Shown: positions 26,184-35,088 of the stretch, one piece after another
Position numbering within the stretch: the stretch's first letter is position 1
Layout: each line of letters begins with the position of its first letter
Origin: Bacilli bacterium
GTDB lineage: Bacteria; Bacillota_I; Bacilli_A; RF39; UBA660
Length of the DNA: 64,000 bases
Direction of reading: 5' to 3'
NCBI GenBank assembly: GCA_017435485.1
Contig: JAFSEY010000011.1
Location: forward strand, 1 to 64,000
Notes under the pieces: model-generated
What the model saw: only the letters and a program-made list of their open reading frames with translations
Told to the model about the DNA's origin: nothing
The model's database searches: none
Made by a program: the position numbers and the translations under genes

Positions 26184-27056
26184 ATGAAAAGTAAAAGTAT
26201 TGACGCAAAAAAAATTTATAAAATAATAGGTTTAATTTTTGGAACCTTTATTTTAGCATTAAATTATAATTTATTTTTATTGCCAAATAATCTAGTAATT
26301 GGAGGAACATCTGGTTTATCAATTATATTTAAAGATTTTATTGATCCAACTATATTTATTTATGGAGCGACTTTTTTATTGCTTATTGTAAGCTTTGTTT
26401 TATTAGGATATGATGATACTAAAAAAACAATCGTTGGTTCATTGTTATATCCCTTGTTTGTAACTTTTACAAAACCAATAGCAGCAGTAATAATTCCTAA
26501 TTTAGTATTTGAAGAATTTATTGTAACAGCTGTACTTACAGGAGTATTTTATGGCGTAGCAAATGGAATCATTTTTAAAACTGGATTTACGACTGGAGGC
26601 TCTGATGTTATTATAAAAATATTAACTAAATATTTAAAGACACCGGAAGGGAAATCATCAACATATATGAATGCTATTATTATTTTGTTAGGAGGATTTA
26701 ATTTTGGCCTACCAAGGGTTGTATATGCTTTCTTTGTATTATTTATAAGTACTTATTTAATTGACAAAATTATGATTGGAATTTCTGATAGTAAGGTTTT
26801 TTATATTTATACTAAACATAGTTCTAAGATAAGAGACGTAATTTTAGAAGAACTGAAAACGGGGTACACAATCCTTCCGACCTTAGGGGGTTATTCTCAC
26901 GATAATGGAGAACTTATCATGTGTGTTGTTAATACAAATGACTATTATTTATTTAAAGAATTAGTATTATCAATTGATTCCGAAGCGTTTATTGTTGTCA
27001 ATGATTGCTATGACGTTAACGGTGGTGTCAAGAAGAAAAATTTGCCATTTATATAG
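26184..27056 (+). CDS. YitT-family membrane protein (DUF161/DUF2179)
   Basis: Integral membrane protein of about 290 residues with five or six hydrophobic segments in the first 190 residues (FGTFILALNYNLFLLPNN, FIYGATFLLLIVSFVLLG and others). The family signature TTGGSDVIIKILTKY is near 140. The C-terminal cytosolic DUF2179 domain (about 210-285; YTILPTLGGYSHDNGELIMC) may bind a ligand. Function of the family is not established. The reading frame is open from 26013, but only ATG 26184 has a ribosome site and promoter, and the upstream part lies over gerQ. Confidence 0.88.
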   Translation: MKSKSIDAKKIYKIIGLIFGTFILALNYNLFLLPNNLVIGGTSGLSIIFKDFIDPTIFIYGATFLLLIVSFVLLGYDDTKKTIVGSLLYPLFVTFTKPIAAVIIPNLVFEEFIVTAVLTGVFYGVANGIIFKTGFTTGGSDVIIKILTKYLKTPEGKSSTYMNAIIILLGGFNFGLPRVVYAFFVLFISTYLIDKIMIGISDSKVFYIYTKHSSKIRDVILEELKTGYTILPTLGGYSHDNGELIMCVVNTNDYYLFKELVLSIDSEAFIVVNDCYDVNGGVKKKNLPFI

Positions 27057-27097
27057 AAAATGTCAAGTGATATAATGAAAGAGTAATAGGTGGTAAT

Positions 27098-27799
27098 ATG
27101 AAGTTTATCGAGTTAAAAGATTGTTATAAAGTTTATAAAAATGGAGTTACAGCCTTAGCAGATGTTTCAGTAAAAATAGCAAAAGGGGAATTTGTCTTTG
27201 TTATTGGTGCGAGTGGTAGTGGAAAATCTACTTTTATCAAGCTGTTATATCGTGAAGAAAAACCAACAAAAGGAAATGTTAATGTTGGCGGTGTTAATGT
27301 GGCTAAATTACGAAATGGAAAAGTATATAAATTACGTCGCAAATTAGGTATAGTGTTTCAAGATTTTAAGTTGCTTCCTAAGATGACGGTTTATGAAAAT
27401 GTTGCTTTTGCTTTAGAAACTATGGGAATTAAAGAAAGCGAAATTCGTCCTAGAGTAATTGAAGCGTTAAATCATGTTGGATTAAAAGATAAATTAAGAA
27501 GTTTTCCCAATCAATTATCAGGCGGAGAGCAGCAAAGGGTATGTATAGCAAGAGCTATTGTAAACGAACCTAAATTACTAATTTGTGATGAACCTACTGG
27601 AAACTTAGATCCAGACACTTCAAAAGAAATAATGAAAGTATTAGAAAAAATTAATAAAGAGTTAGGAACAACAATCATAATGGCTACTCATGATAAAGAA
27701 ATAGTTAACCGTATGAAAAAAAGAGTTATTCTACTTGAACAGGGTGTGTTAACCGGAGATTACTTGAAAGGAAGTTATAAAGCACATGAAGGCAATTAG
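27098..27799 (+). CDS. ftsE: Cell division ATP-binding protein FtsE
   Basis: Cytosolic ATPase of the FtsEX complex, an ABC-type module that activates peptidoglycan hydrolases at division or elongation sites. It has 233 residues. Walker A GASGSGKST (37-45), signature LSGGEQQR (140-147) and Walker B LLICDEP (160-166) are intact, and MATHDKEIVNRM holds the switch histidine. The gene overlaps ftsX by 14 nt. It forms a three-gene unit with ftsX and the hydrolase. Confidence 0.95.
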   Translation: MKFIELKDCYKVYKNGVTALADVSVKIAKGEFVFVIGASGSGKSTFIKLLYREEKPTKGNVNVGGVNVAKLRNGKVYKLRRKLGIVFQDFKLLPKMTVYENVAFALETMGIKESEIRPRVIEALNHVGLKDKLRSFPNQLSGGEQQRVCIARAIVNEPKLLICDEPTGNLDPDTSKEIMKVLEKINKELGTTIIMATHDKEIVNRMKKRVILLEQGVLTGDYLKGSYKAHEGN

Positions 27800-28679
27800 A
27801 ATATTAGTAAGAAGTTTAAGAGACTCATTAAAAAGTATTTTTCGTAATTTTAGTTTAAGCATTGCATCTATTGCGTGCACAACAATAACATTAATACTGG
27901 TAGCTATCTCATTAGTTGTATCATTTAATGTTAATAAAATAACTAAAGAATTAGAGCATGAACTTACAATAGTTGTTTATTTAGATAGAGAAACAACAAT
28001 GGAACAGGTAAAACAAATTGAAGGTCAAATATTAGATATTAATAATGTTAGTGAGGTTATCTATAAAAGCAAAGATGAATGGAAAGTTGAAATGCAAAAC
28101 TATTCTGCGACTTTAGATACAACACTATCTTATTTAGAAACTAATCCCCTTCTTGATTCATTTGTTGTGAAAGTAAGCGATGCTACGCATTTAAAAGAAA
28201 CAAACAATCAAATTTCGGCAATTGAAAATGTTGAATCGTCAAGCTATGGCGAAGGGATGGTAGAAAAGTTATTATCAATTTTTGATATAGTGAAAAAAGT
28301 AACTATCATTATTGTATTAGCTCTTGTTATGGTAACGGCTTTTCTGATTAATAACACAATTAAATTAACCATTTTTTCTCGAAAAAATGAAATAGAAATA
28401 ATGCGTTTAGTAGGAACCAGTAATACTGCTATTAAATTACCTTTCCTATTTGAAGGCTTCTTTATTGGTATAATTGGTGCTATTATTCCAATAATTTTAA
28501 CCATATATGGATATGTTATAGCTTATGATTATTTTGGGGGCTATCTATTTAGTCAAATAATTACTTTAATTAAACCATTCAATTTCATTTTATATGTTTC
28601 ATTAGCGCTACTTGCTATCGGAGCTTTAGTAGGTATGATTGCGAGTATTAGAGCAGTTAGAAAGTATTTGAAAATATGA
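27786..28679 (+). CDS. ftsX: Cell division permease-like protein FtsX
   Basis: Membrane partner of FtsE, 297 residues. The first transmembrane helix (about 25-48), then an extracellular loop (about 50-165; VVYLDRETTMEQV) that in other bacteria contacts the hydrolase. Three more helices follow (about 172-192, 215-245, 262-290). The conserved pre-helix motif NEIEIMRLVGTSNTAI is present. Its stop overlaps the next ATG as ATGATG, so FtsX and its likely hydrolase are translationally coupled. Confidence 0.93.
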   Translation: MKAIRILVRSLRDSLKSIFRNFSLSIASIACTTITLILVAISLVVSFNVNKITKELEHELTIVVYLDRETTMEQVKQIEGQILDINNVSEVIYKSKDEWKVEMQNYSATLDTTLSYLETNPLLDSFVVKVSDATHLKETNNQISAIENVESSSYGEGMVEKLLSIFDIVKKVTIIIVLALVMVTAFLINNTIKLTIFSRKNEIEIMRLVGTSNTAIKLPFLFEGFFIGIIGAIIPIILTIYGYVIAYDYFGGYLFSQIITLIKPFNFILYVSLALLAIGALVGMIASIRAVRKYLKI

Positions 28680-29893
28680 TGAAAAAACTAATTAATGGAC
28701 TAAGAAAAGCAGGAGCTATTTTATGGGTTTTAACACTTTTAGCATATCAACCATTAAATGCTTATGCCAAAGAAGCTGAAACCTTAGCTGATCTAAGAGA
28801 AGAATTAAAATCGCTTCAAGCTGAAAAGAAAAGAAATGAACAATCTAAAAATCAAACCCAATCAGAAATAAATTCTAAAAAAAATGCGGTAGCAAATGCT
28901 CACGAAGAAATTGAGCAAGCTAAAACTGATATAACTATAGCGGAACAGGAAATAACTGATTCTAAAACGGAAATAGATAAGCTAACGGCCGAAACAGAAG
29001 CATTACTAGTTTTTATGCAACAAATGAATGGAGAAAATGCCTATGTTCAATATGTAACTGGTTCAAGCTCGATGACGGAACTTGTAATGCGTTTGGCAGC
29101 CGTTGATCAAATTACTACTTATAATCAAAAAACATTGGCAGAATTAGAAGCGTTAATAAACAAGAATGAACAATTAAAAGTAGAATTAGAACAAAAACAA
29201 GTTGATTTAAATAACAAAATAGAAAGTTATGAGAAGAAAATCACTAGCTTAGGAAAAAACTTAGCTGATTTAGCTGAAGTTTCCGAAGACATAGATGATC
29301 AAATAAAAAATCAAAAAGCGCTTATAAAGACCTATGAAGATATGGGATGCGGCGAAAACCAATTACTAAGTCAATGTGTTGAAGTGGCTAATAATGCTAG
29401 TTGGCGAAAACCATTAAAAAGAGGCGTAGTAACCTCATTATGGGGATATCGAAAAAGCCCAATTACTGGCGCGCAACAATTCCATAATGGAATAGATTTA
29501 GCAGGAAATAGTGAAGGGACCAAAATATATTCGGCTGCCAGCGGAACGGTTGCCGCAATCACGTGGAAATCGAGTTGCGGAGGAAATAAAGTCTATATTC
29601 ACTCATATGTAAACGGCAAAAGTTATACACATTATTATTTCCACTTATTAAATATTAATGTTAAAGTTGGTGATAATGTTACAACGGAGACAGCTATTGG
29701 AACAGTTGGTGGTGGATCTAAAACAAGGTCTTATGATAAATGTTCTACAGGGGCGCATCTTCACTTTGGAATCGCTACTGGATTTTATCTAGGAGCGGGA
29801 AAAGGAAGTTACTCATCATATAGTAAATTGGTAGCCAACAATATCCAACCACCAGGTTTTGGAAAAAAGGGCTCATGGTTCTATTCAAGGTAG
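28676..29893 (+). CDS. Secreted LytM/M23 peptidoglycan hydrolase with coiled coil
   Basis: A 405-residue exported protein: signal peptide (about 12-31, ending near AYAKEA), a long coiled coil (about 32-225) and a C-terminal M23 metallopeptidase. Zinc-binding motifs HNGID (about 270-274) and HLHFG (about 361-365) are intact. The two cysteines in the linker (MGCGENQLLSQCVE) could form a disulfide. The coiled coil plus overlap with ftsX argue that FtsEX activates it, as with PcsB, CwlO or EnvC; that link is inference from architecture and operon. A terminator follows the stop. Confidence 0.9.
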   Translation: MMKKLINGLRKAGAILWVLTLLAYQPLNAYAKEAETLADLREELKSLQAEKKRNEQSKNQTQSEINSKKNAVANAHEEIEQAKTDITIAEQEITDSKTEIDKLTAETEALLVFMQQMNGENAYVQYVTGSSSMTELVMRLAAVDQITTYNQKTLAELEALINKNEQLKVELEQKQVDLNNKIESYEKKITSLGKNLADLAEVSEDIDDQIKNQKALIKTYEDMGCGENQLLSQCVEVANNASWRKPLKRGVVTSLWGYRKSPITGAQQFHNGIDLAGNSEGTKIYSAASGTVAAITWKSSCGGNKVYIHSYVNGKSYTHYYFHLLNINVKVGDNVTTETAIGTVGGGSKTRSYDKCSTGAHLHFGIATGFYLGAGKGSYSSYSKLVANNIQPPGFGKKGSWFYSR

Positions 29894-29918
29894 AGAAATT
29901 GATTCTTTACCTTTTTTT
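29887..29918 (+). terminator. Terminator of the ftsEX-hydrolase operon
   Basis: AAGGTAGAGAA (29887-29897) pairs with TTCTTTACCTT (29903-29913), with one G-T pair, and T-rich sequence follows. Its right arm overlaps the -35 of the whiA promoter. Confidence 0.8.
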
Positions 29919-29933
29919 ATTTTGTTGTATAAT
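29906..29933 (+). promoter_or_regulatory. Promoter of whiA
   Basis: TTTACC (29906-29911), 16-bp spacer, TATAAT (29928-29933). The GGTGAT ribosome site is only 8 nt further on. Confidence 0.55.
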
Positions 29934-29950
29934 TAATAAAGGTGATTTGC

Positions 29951-30856
29951 ATGACATTCGCAACGCAAATAAAAGATGAAGTAACAAAAATTCCTCAAAA
30001 CTATTTAGAAAATCTAAGTGAGCTTGCAGCTATAGTTAGATATGATGCTATTATCGAAAACAATACTTTGGTTATTACTTTAGAGAATGCTAGTATAGCT
30101 AGAAGAATATATCGTAGTTTTAAAGAAATATTTAGTATCAGTCCTAAAATTGTCATACGTAATCAAAAAAGATTTAGAATTGATACGTTATACATCTTAG
30201 AAATTAAAGAAAAATTAAATACAATATGTGAAAGGCTTTTCATAAACGAAGACTTTTCTAATTTTTTGCAAACGGAAGAAGAAAGGGTTGCTTTTTTTCG
30301 AGGTGCTTTTTTAGCTTGTGGTAGTATTAGCGATCCAAAAATGGGTAGTTACCATTTTGAAATGGTTTTAAGAAAAAGTAAAGAAGCCGATGCGTTGCTT
30401 CAAATATTACAAAGTCTAAACTTTCATCCTAAAAAAATTAAAAGAGCTAATAAGTATATGATTTATATAAAATCAGCCGAAGAAATAAGTGATATATTAA
30501 AACTATTTAAAGCAACTAATTCCTTATTTTATTTTGAAGATATCAGAATCTATCGAGATCATAAAAATATGGTAAATCGCTTAAATAATTGTGAAATAGC
30601 TAATCAAGAAAAATCAATTTCAACTGGACTAAAACAAGCAGAACAAATAAAATATTTAAAGGAAAATGACCTACTAGAACTTTTAGATGAAAAAACTATT
30701 TTTGTTGCAAAGTATCGTGAAAAATATCCGGATGTATCATATCAAGAATTAGCTGAGATTATTTCTTTAGAAACAGATTATTCTATTGGAAAATCCGGAA
30801 TCAATCATCATTTTATTAAAATTAAGAAATTAGTCGAAAAACATCAAAATAAGTAA
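29951..30856 (+). CDS. whiA: DNA-binding protein WhiA
   Basis: Conserved Gram-positive regulator of cell division and, in actinomycetes, sporulation. It has 301 residues. The N-terminal region resembles a LAGLIDADG homing-endonuclease fold without catalytic function (FFRGAFLACGSISDPKMGSYHFE, shown by FRGAFLACGS near 115). The C-terminal helix-turn-helix is YPDVSYQELAEIISLETDYS. ATG 29951, 4 nt after GGTGAT, is preferred over an in-frame GTG at 29942. In Bacillus it follows rapZ and yvcK; here those are absent. Confidence 0.93.
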   Translation: MTFATQIKDEVTKIPQNYLENLSELAAIVRYDAIIENNTLVITLENASIARRIYRSFKEIFSISPKIVIRNQKRFRIDTLYILEIKEKLNTICERLFINEDFSNFLQTEEERVAFFRGAFLACGSISDPKMGSYHFEMVLRKSKEADALLQILQSLNFHPKKIKRANKYMIYIKSAEEISDILKLFKATNSLFYFEDIRIYRDHKNMVNRLNNCEIANQEKSISTGLKQAEQIKYLKENDLLELLDEKTIFVAKYREKYPDVSYQELAEIISLETDYSIGKSGINHHFIKIKKLVEKHQNK

Positions 30857-30889
30857 ACATTTGGCGAAGTCATCGTCAAATGTTTTTTT
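30855..30889 (+). terminator. Terminator of whiA
   Basis: AAACATTTGGCG (30855-30866) pairs with CGTCAAATGTTT (30874-30885), one G-T pair, followed by T. It forms an efficient-looking hairpin. Confidence 0.85.
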
Positions 30890-30930
30890 GCATGTTATTA
30901 TTATTTTCAAGAAATGGAGAGCATAATAAT

Positions 30931-31674
30931 ATGACAAAAATAACAATAAGTAGTTTAATTAAAATAATGAATGAAACATGTCATGAATCAATGGCGGTAT
31001 TAGAAGGCTTAAAAAAATCAATATTTATTCAAAGTGGCAATGAATTAATAAATCCAGACAAACTGGAGTTTAGAATAGCCGAAAAGGAAATGCTTCAAGG
31101 CTGTGAAATTCCAGAGTATATCATTTCCATAAGTTGGCTAAATAAAAAGCTAGAAAATATTAATTGTCGAATTGATCCTATAAACAAAAAAATAATTTTA
31201 TGCAATGTTATTGGCGATAGTCTTGATTGTTTAGAAACAAAAGAACAAAAAGACTTTATAGAGCTCAACAAATATATAATATATAAAGCTTTAGAAGAGG
31301 CTAACGCAAATCAAAAATACGTTTCGTTAAGTTCATGTAACATGTGGCAATCAACTTTAAGCAGATATTATAGTAAACCTCATTCGCTTCTAGCAGAGAA
31401 TTTAAATGGAACTTATGAGTTTGATATTAACGGAACTCAACTTAGCTTAAAAAATGGTATAGATCATCTTTGGTTTGATGTCTATAAAAATATTTTTAGT
31501 CAATCTAAATCATCTATTTACGTTGTTAGAGAAAAAGATATATCGAATGATGAATTACAAAATTTACATGAAATATATTTTGATAAGTTATACATAGACA
31601 TAAATGATTTACCGGGATTTTGGCAATCATTAATATGTCAATCATCAAAACTGAGTCTTAAAAAACAAAATTAA
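30931..31674 (+). CDS. Hypothetical cytosolic protein
   Basis: Not recognised. The product has 247 residues, is mixed alpha/beta by appearance, has no signal peptide or membrane helix, and has scattered cysteines. Distinctive stretches are VSLSSCNMWQSTLSRYYS and DINDLPGFWQSLICQSS. The frame is open from an ATG at 30880, but that ATG is inside the whiA terminator. The ATG at 30931, with GGAGAG 8 nt upstream, is the chosen start. The gene converges on clpP and shares a bidirectional terminator with it. Confidence 0.65.
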   Translation: MTKITISSLIKIMNETCHESMAVLEGLKKSIFIQSGNELINPDKLEFRIAEKEMLQGCEIPEYIISISWLNKKLENINCRIDPINKKIILCNVIGDSLDCLETKEQKDFIELNKYIIYKALEEANANQKYVSLSSCNMWQSTLSRYYSKPHSLLAENLNGTYEFDINGTQLSLKNGIDHLWFDVYKNIFSQSKSSIYVVREKDISNDELQNLHEIYFDKLYIDINDLPGFWQSLICQSSKLSLKKQN

Positions 31675-31716
31675 AAAGTATGGTTAAATAATTTTATCTA
31701 TTAAACCATACTTTTT
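31674..31716. terminator. Bidirectional terminator between hypothetical gene and clpP
   Basis: AAAAGTATGGTT (31674-31685) pairs with the AACCATACTTTT arm ending near 31714, with A and T runs on the outer sides suited to both convergent transcripts. It holds the clpP stop. Confidence 0.75.
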
Positions 31717-32253
31717 TGCTTCTTCTGGATCCATATAATAGTCTCTTTCGGTATCTAAAGTTATTTTCTCAATAGGTTGATTGGTATTTTTAGCTAACAA
31801 TTTATTTAATTTTTCTTTAATTTTCAGTATTCTTTCGGCAGCTATCTTAATATCACTTGCTTGTCCTTGTGCTCCCCCTAATGGTTGATGAATCATAATT
31901 TCGGCATTAGGTAATGCATAGCGTTTTTTCTGTTCGCCACTAGAAAGTAAAAACGCCGCCATACTTGCAGCCATTCCGATGCAAATGGTACAAACATTAC
32001 TTTTAATATAATTCATTGTATCATATATAGCCATTCCGCTAGTGACACTGCCCCCAGGGCTATTAATATAAAGAGAAATGTCATCATGATTTAAGCTATC
32101 TAAATATAAAAGTTGACTAATAATAATATTAGCGCTAGCATCATCAATTTCGCCGGTACAAAAAACAATTCTATCTTTTAATAATCTTGAATATAAATCA
32201 AAAGCATACTCTTTTTGATTAGTTTTTTCAATGACAGTTGGAATAATGTTCAT
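31684..32253 (-). CDS. clpP: ATP-dependent Clp protease proteolytic subunit ClpP
   Basis: Serine peptidase that forms the barrel of ClpCP/ClpXP. It has 189 residues. The catalytic triad is visible: Ser97 (GMAASMAAF), His122 ([11 protein letters not shown]) and Asp171 ([12 protein letters not shown]). [17 protein letters not shown] is the substrate-channel signature. The ribosome site TAGGTGAT on the minus strand precedes the ATG. The gene stands alone. Confidence 0.96.
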   Translation of the reverse strand: MNIIPTVIEKTNQKEYAFDLYSRLLKDRIVFCTGEIDDASANIIISQLLYLDSLNHDDISLYINSPGGSVTSGMAIYDTMNYIKSNVCTICIGMAASMAAFLLSSGEQKKRYALPNAEIMIHQPLGGAQGQASDIKIAAERILKIKEKLNKLLAKNTNQPIEKITLDTERDYYMDPEEAKKYGLIDKII

Positions 32254-32308
32254 ATGATCACCTATAATTATAATATCTATAATTAATAAAAGTTATACAA
32301 AAAACTAT

Positions 32309-32336
32309 ATGACAAAATAAACATTTATGTTATAAT
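32309..32336 (+). promoter_or_regulatory. Promoter of the TGS-kinase gene
   Basis: ATGACA (32309-32314), 16-bp spacer, TATAAT (32331-32336). The leader to the ATG is short, with GAGAGGG as ribosome site. Confidence 0.5.
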
Positions 32337-32360
32337 TTTATAGAATAGAGAGGGTATATT

Positions 32361-34004
32361 ATGAAACAAATTAATGTTAATGTTGAAAACTATGGTAATT
32401 ATGAATATCCTTTCGGGATTTCTTTATATGAAGTATGCGAAGATTTGAAAATAAATTATGAAGTAGTTGGCGCCAAAATAAATAACGAGCTTAATCCACT
32501 TACAACGAGATTAGTTAAAGATACAGATATTAAATTTATTGATAGCACTGATTTAGCTGGATATAAAATATATAAAGCTGGTCTACAATTTATATTTGAG
32601 GTTGCATTGAAAGAAACTTTCCCTGAGTTTGAAGTGATTTATGAACATAGTGTTCCTAAAGGGCTATTAGCAGAAATTATCGGAAACAGAACTCTTACTC
32701 AAAAAGAGATGGGGATTATAAAAGGAAATATGGCTAAAATAATAGCTGAAGATCTAAAATTTGAAAAATATAATATTTCTAAGAGAGATGCTATCGAATA
32801 TTTTGAAAAAGGCAATCAAATTGAAAAAGCTCAAAATATTGAAAATAGCGGCGAAGAGATTATTACTTTATATAAATTAAAAGACTTTTTAAATTATTAC
32901 TATACGGAAATGCCGTATACTACAAAGTCTATTTCCAAATTTGATCTAGTATATTTAGGAAATAATCGACTGGTATTTTTATGGCCAAGCGCTAGAAGTG
33001 AAGGAAAAGTACCAGAATATGTTCATTATGGCAATATAATAAATTCTTTTCTAAATGGAAAAAATTGGTTAGAAAAAATGGAAGTTCCTTATCTTGCTGA
33101 TTTAAATAAACTAGTTAGCACATCTAAAATAAAAGAATTAATAGAAGCAAATGAATTATTATTTAATCAATCTATAGCAGCCTGTGCCGAAAAGATTGCT
33201 AAGAATAATGAAAAAAAAGTGGTATTAATAGCTGGGCCATCATCAGCTGGAAAAACAACAACCACCAAAAGACTATCAGCTTATTTAAAGGTTAGGGGTT
33301 TAAAACCAATATCAATATCAGTTGATGATTATTTTGTTGATCGTGAAAAAACTCCAAAAGATGAAAATGGTGAGTATGACTTTGAATGTCTGATGGCAAT
33401 TGATGTAGAAAGATTTAATAAAGATTTAATGGATTTATTGAATGGTAAAGCGGTTGATTTGCCGACTTATGATTTTGTTTCAGGAACCCATACTAATAGC
33501 GGAAAAGAAGTTTCACTAGCGGACGATGGAATAATTCTTGTTGAAGGATTACATGCGTTAAATGACGAATTAACTCCACATATAAGTAGTTTGCTAAAAT
33601 ACAAAATATATTTAAGCCCTTTTATTCCGCTTAACATTGATAAGCATAATTACATTTCTACATTAGATTTAAGGTTACTAAGAAGACTCATCAGAGATAA
33701 TCGTACTAGAGGATTAGATGTAAGTGGAACTATTAAAATTTGGCAAAGCGTTCGTAATGGAGAAGAAAAATACATCTTCCCTTATATACATCAAGCGGAC
33801 ATTATTATCAATACCGCCTTATCGTATGAACTAGGTGTAGTAAGAGTTTATGCTGAACCGTTATTATATTCAGTAGGAATAGATTCTCCATATTATGAAG
33901 AAGCAAGAAGATTAATAAATTTCTTAAAAAGATTTTATTTAATACCAACAGAATACATTCCCAAAGATTCAATACTAAGAGAATTTATTGGTTATGGCGA
34001 ATAA
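32361..34004 (+). CDS. Uridine-kinase-like protein with TGS and ThrRS-type N-terminal domains
   Basis: A 547-residue fusion. Residues 1-65 look like a TGS domain. Residues 70-280 resemble the editing/SAD part of threonyl-tRNA synthetase without the aminoacylation domain. The C-terminal half is a phosphoribulokinase/uridine kinase domain with Walker A GPSSAGKT (about 292-299), ISVDDYFVDREKTP and VEGLHALND. This fusion is known in Firmicutes and Thermotogae as a nucleoside kinase-like protein of uncertain substrate. It overlaps no neighbour; gap starts 16 nt later behind a shared ribosome-site region, so the two are probably cotranscribed. Confidence 0.85.
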   Translation: MKQINVNVENYGNYEYPFGISLYEVCEDLKINYEVVGAKINNELNPLTTRLVKDTDIKFIDSTDLAGYKIYKAGLQFIFEVALKETFPEFEVIYEHSVPKGLLAEIIGNRTLTQKEMGIIKGNMAKIIAEDLKFEKYNISKRDAIEYFEKGNQIEKAQNIENSGEEIITLYKLKDFLNYYYTEMPYTTKSISKFDLVYLGNNRLVFLWPSARSEGKVPEYVHYGNIINSFLNGKNWLEKMEVPYLADLNKLVSTSKIKELIEANELLFNQSIAACAEKIAKNNEKKVVLIAGPSSAGKTTTTKRLSAYLKVRGLKPISISVDDYFVDREKTPKDENGEYDFECLMAIDVERFNKDLMDLLNGKAVDLPTYDFVSGTHTNSGKEVSLADDGIILVEGLHALNDELTPHISSLLKYKIYLSPFIPLNIDKHNYISTLDLRLLRRLIRDNRTRGLDVSGTIKIWQSVRNGEEKYIFPYIHQADIIINTALSYELGVVRVYAEPLLYSVGIDSPYYEEARRLINFLKRFYLIPTEYIPKDSILREFIGYGE

Positions 34005-34020
34005 GGAAAGGAAATTTAAA

Positions 34021-35025
34021 ATGATAAAAGTAGCAATTAATGGATTTGGAAGAATAGGAAGAATAGCATTTAGACAAATGATTACAACTACAGATTTTGA
34101 TATAGTAGCAATCAATGATTTAACAAATGCCGAAGATTTAGCATATTTATTAAAATATGATACCGATCATGGTTCGTTTCATGAAGATGAAATATCTTTT
34201 GATAATGATGAATTAATTATAGCAGGAACAAAAAGAATTAAAGTGTATAGCGAAGCAGATCCAGTAAATTTACCTTGGGGAAACTTGGATGTTGATCTGG
34301 TTTTAGAATGTACTGGAAGATTTACTGATGCTGAAAAAGCTAAAGCTCATATAACCGCTGGAGCCAAAAAGGTTTTAATTTCGGCTCCTGCTAAAGGCGA
34401 TTTGAAAACAATTGTATACAGTGTTAATGATCAAAACTTAGATGGAACGGAAAAAATTATTTCTGCAGCAAGTTGCACAACTAATTGTCTTGCTCCTGTA
34501 TTAAAAGTAATCGACGATAATAACAAAATTATTAGAGGATATATGACTACAGTTCATGCTTATACCAACGATCAGGCTACATTAGATATTGCACATAAAA
34601 AAGGAATTTATGCTAGAAGAGGAAGAGCTTGTGCCCAAAATATTGTTCCAGCATCAACAGGAGCAGCTAGTGCAATTGGAGAAGTAATTCCAAGTTTAAA
34701 AGGTAAAATGGATGGTCACGCCTTTAGAGTTCCGGTGTCAGATGGTTCAGTAATAGATGTGACTCTAGAATTAGAAAGAAATACATCAGTAGAAGAAATT
34801 AACAATTTATTTAAATCAAATGTCAGTGAAGTATTAATGGCCACTAATGATCCAATTGTATCAAGTGATGTTTTAAATAAAAAATGTGGAGCATTAGTAG
34901 ATATGTTATCAACAAAAATATTAGAGGTGGATGGTAAACAACTTGTTAAAGTAATTGCTTGGTATGATAATGAATTTGGGTATACTGCTCAAATGCTTAG
35001 AACCGCTAAAGCAATGTTTAGATAA
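34021..35025 (+). CDS. gap: Glyceraldehyde-3-phosphate dehydrogenase
   Basis: Glycolytic enzyme that converts glyceraldehyde-3-phosphate to 1,3-bisphosphoglycerate with NAD. It has 334 residues. The NAD-binding GFGRIGR is at 8-14, the catalytic Cys152 lies in SAASCTTNC, and HAYTNDQ carries the catalytic His. The frame is open from 33988, but ATG 34021, with AGGAAAGGAAA upstream, gives the standard start MIKVAINGFG. Its usual downstream partner pgk is more than 22 kb away because the paralog array lies between them. Confidence 0.97.
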   Translation: MIKVAINGFGRIGRIAFRQMITTTDFDIVAINDLTNAEDLAYLLKYDTDHGSFHEDEISFDNDELIIAGTKRIKVYSEADPVNLPWGNLDVDLVLECTGRFTDAEKAKAHITAGAKKVLISAPAKGDLKTIVYSVNDQNLDGTEKIISAASCTTNCLAPVLKVIDDNNKIIRGYMTTVHAYTNDQATLDIAHKKGIYARRGRACAQNIVPASTGAASAIGEVIPSLKGKMDGHAFRVPVSDGSVIDVTLELERNTSVEEINNLFKSNVSEVLMATNDPIVSSDVLNKKCGALVDMLSTKILEVDGKQLVKVIAWYDNEFGYTAQMLRTAKAMFR

Positions 35026-35049
35026 ATCAACAGAAATGTTGATTTTTTT
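35024..35049 (+). terminator. Terminator of gap
   Basis: AAATCAACA (35024-35032) pairs with TGTTGATTT (35037-35045) around GAAA, followed by T. It separates gap from the array. Confidence 0.85.
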
Positions 35050-35067
35050 ATATATTTAATTTAAAAT
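35039..35067 (+). promoter_or_regulatory. Promoter of the first array operon
   Basis: TTGATT (35039-35044), 17-bp spacer, TAAAAT (35062-35067). The -35 lies in the right arm of the gap terminator. Confidence 0.45.
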
Positions 35068-35088
35068 AACAACTCATGGGTGATATCT

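Noticed and set aside
30880-30930. Upstream start of the hypothetical gene at 30931
   Set aside because: The ATG at 30880 is within the whiA terminator hairpin and has no ribosome site.
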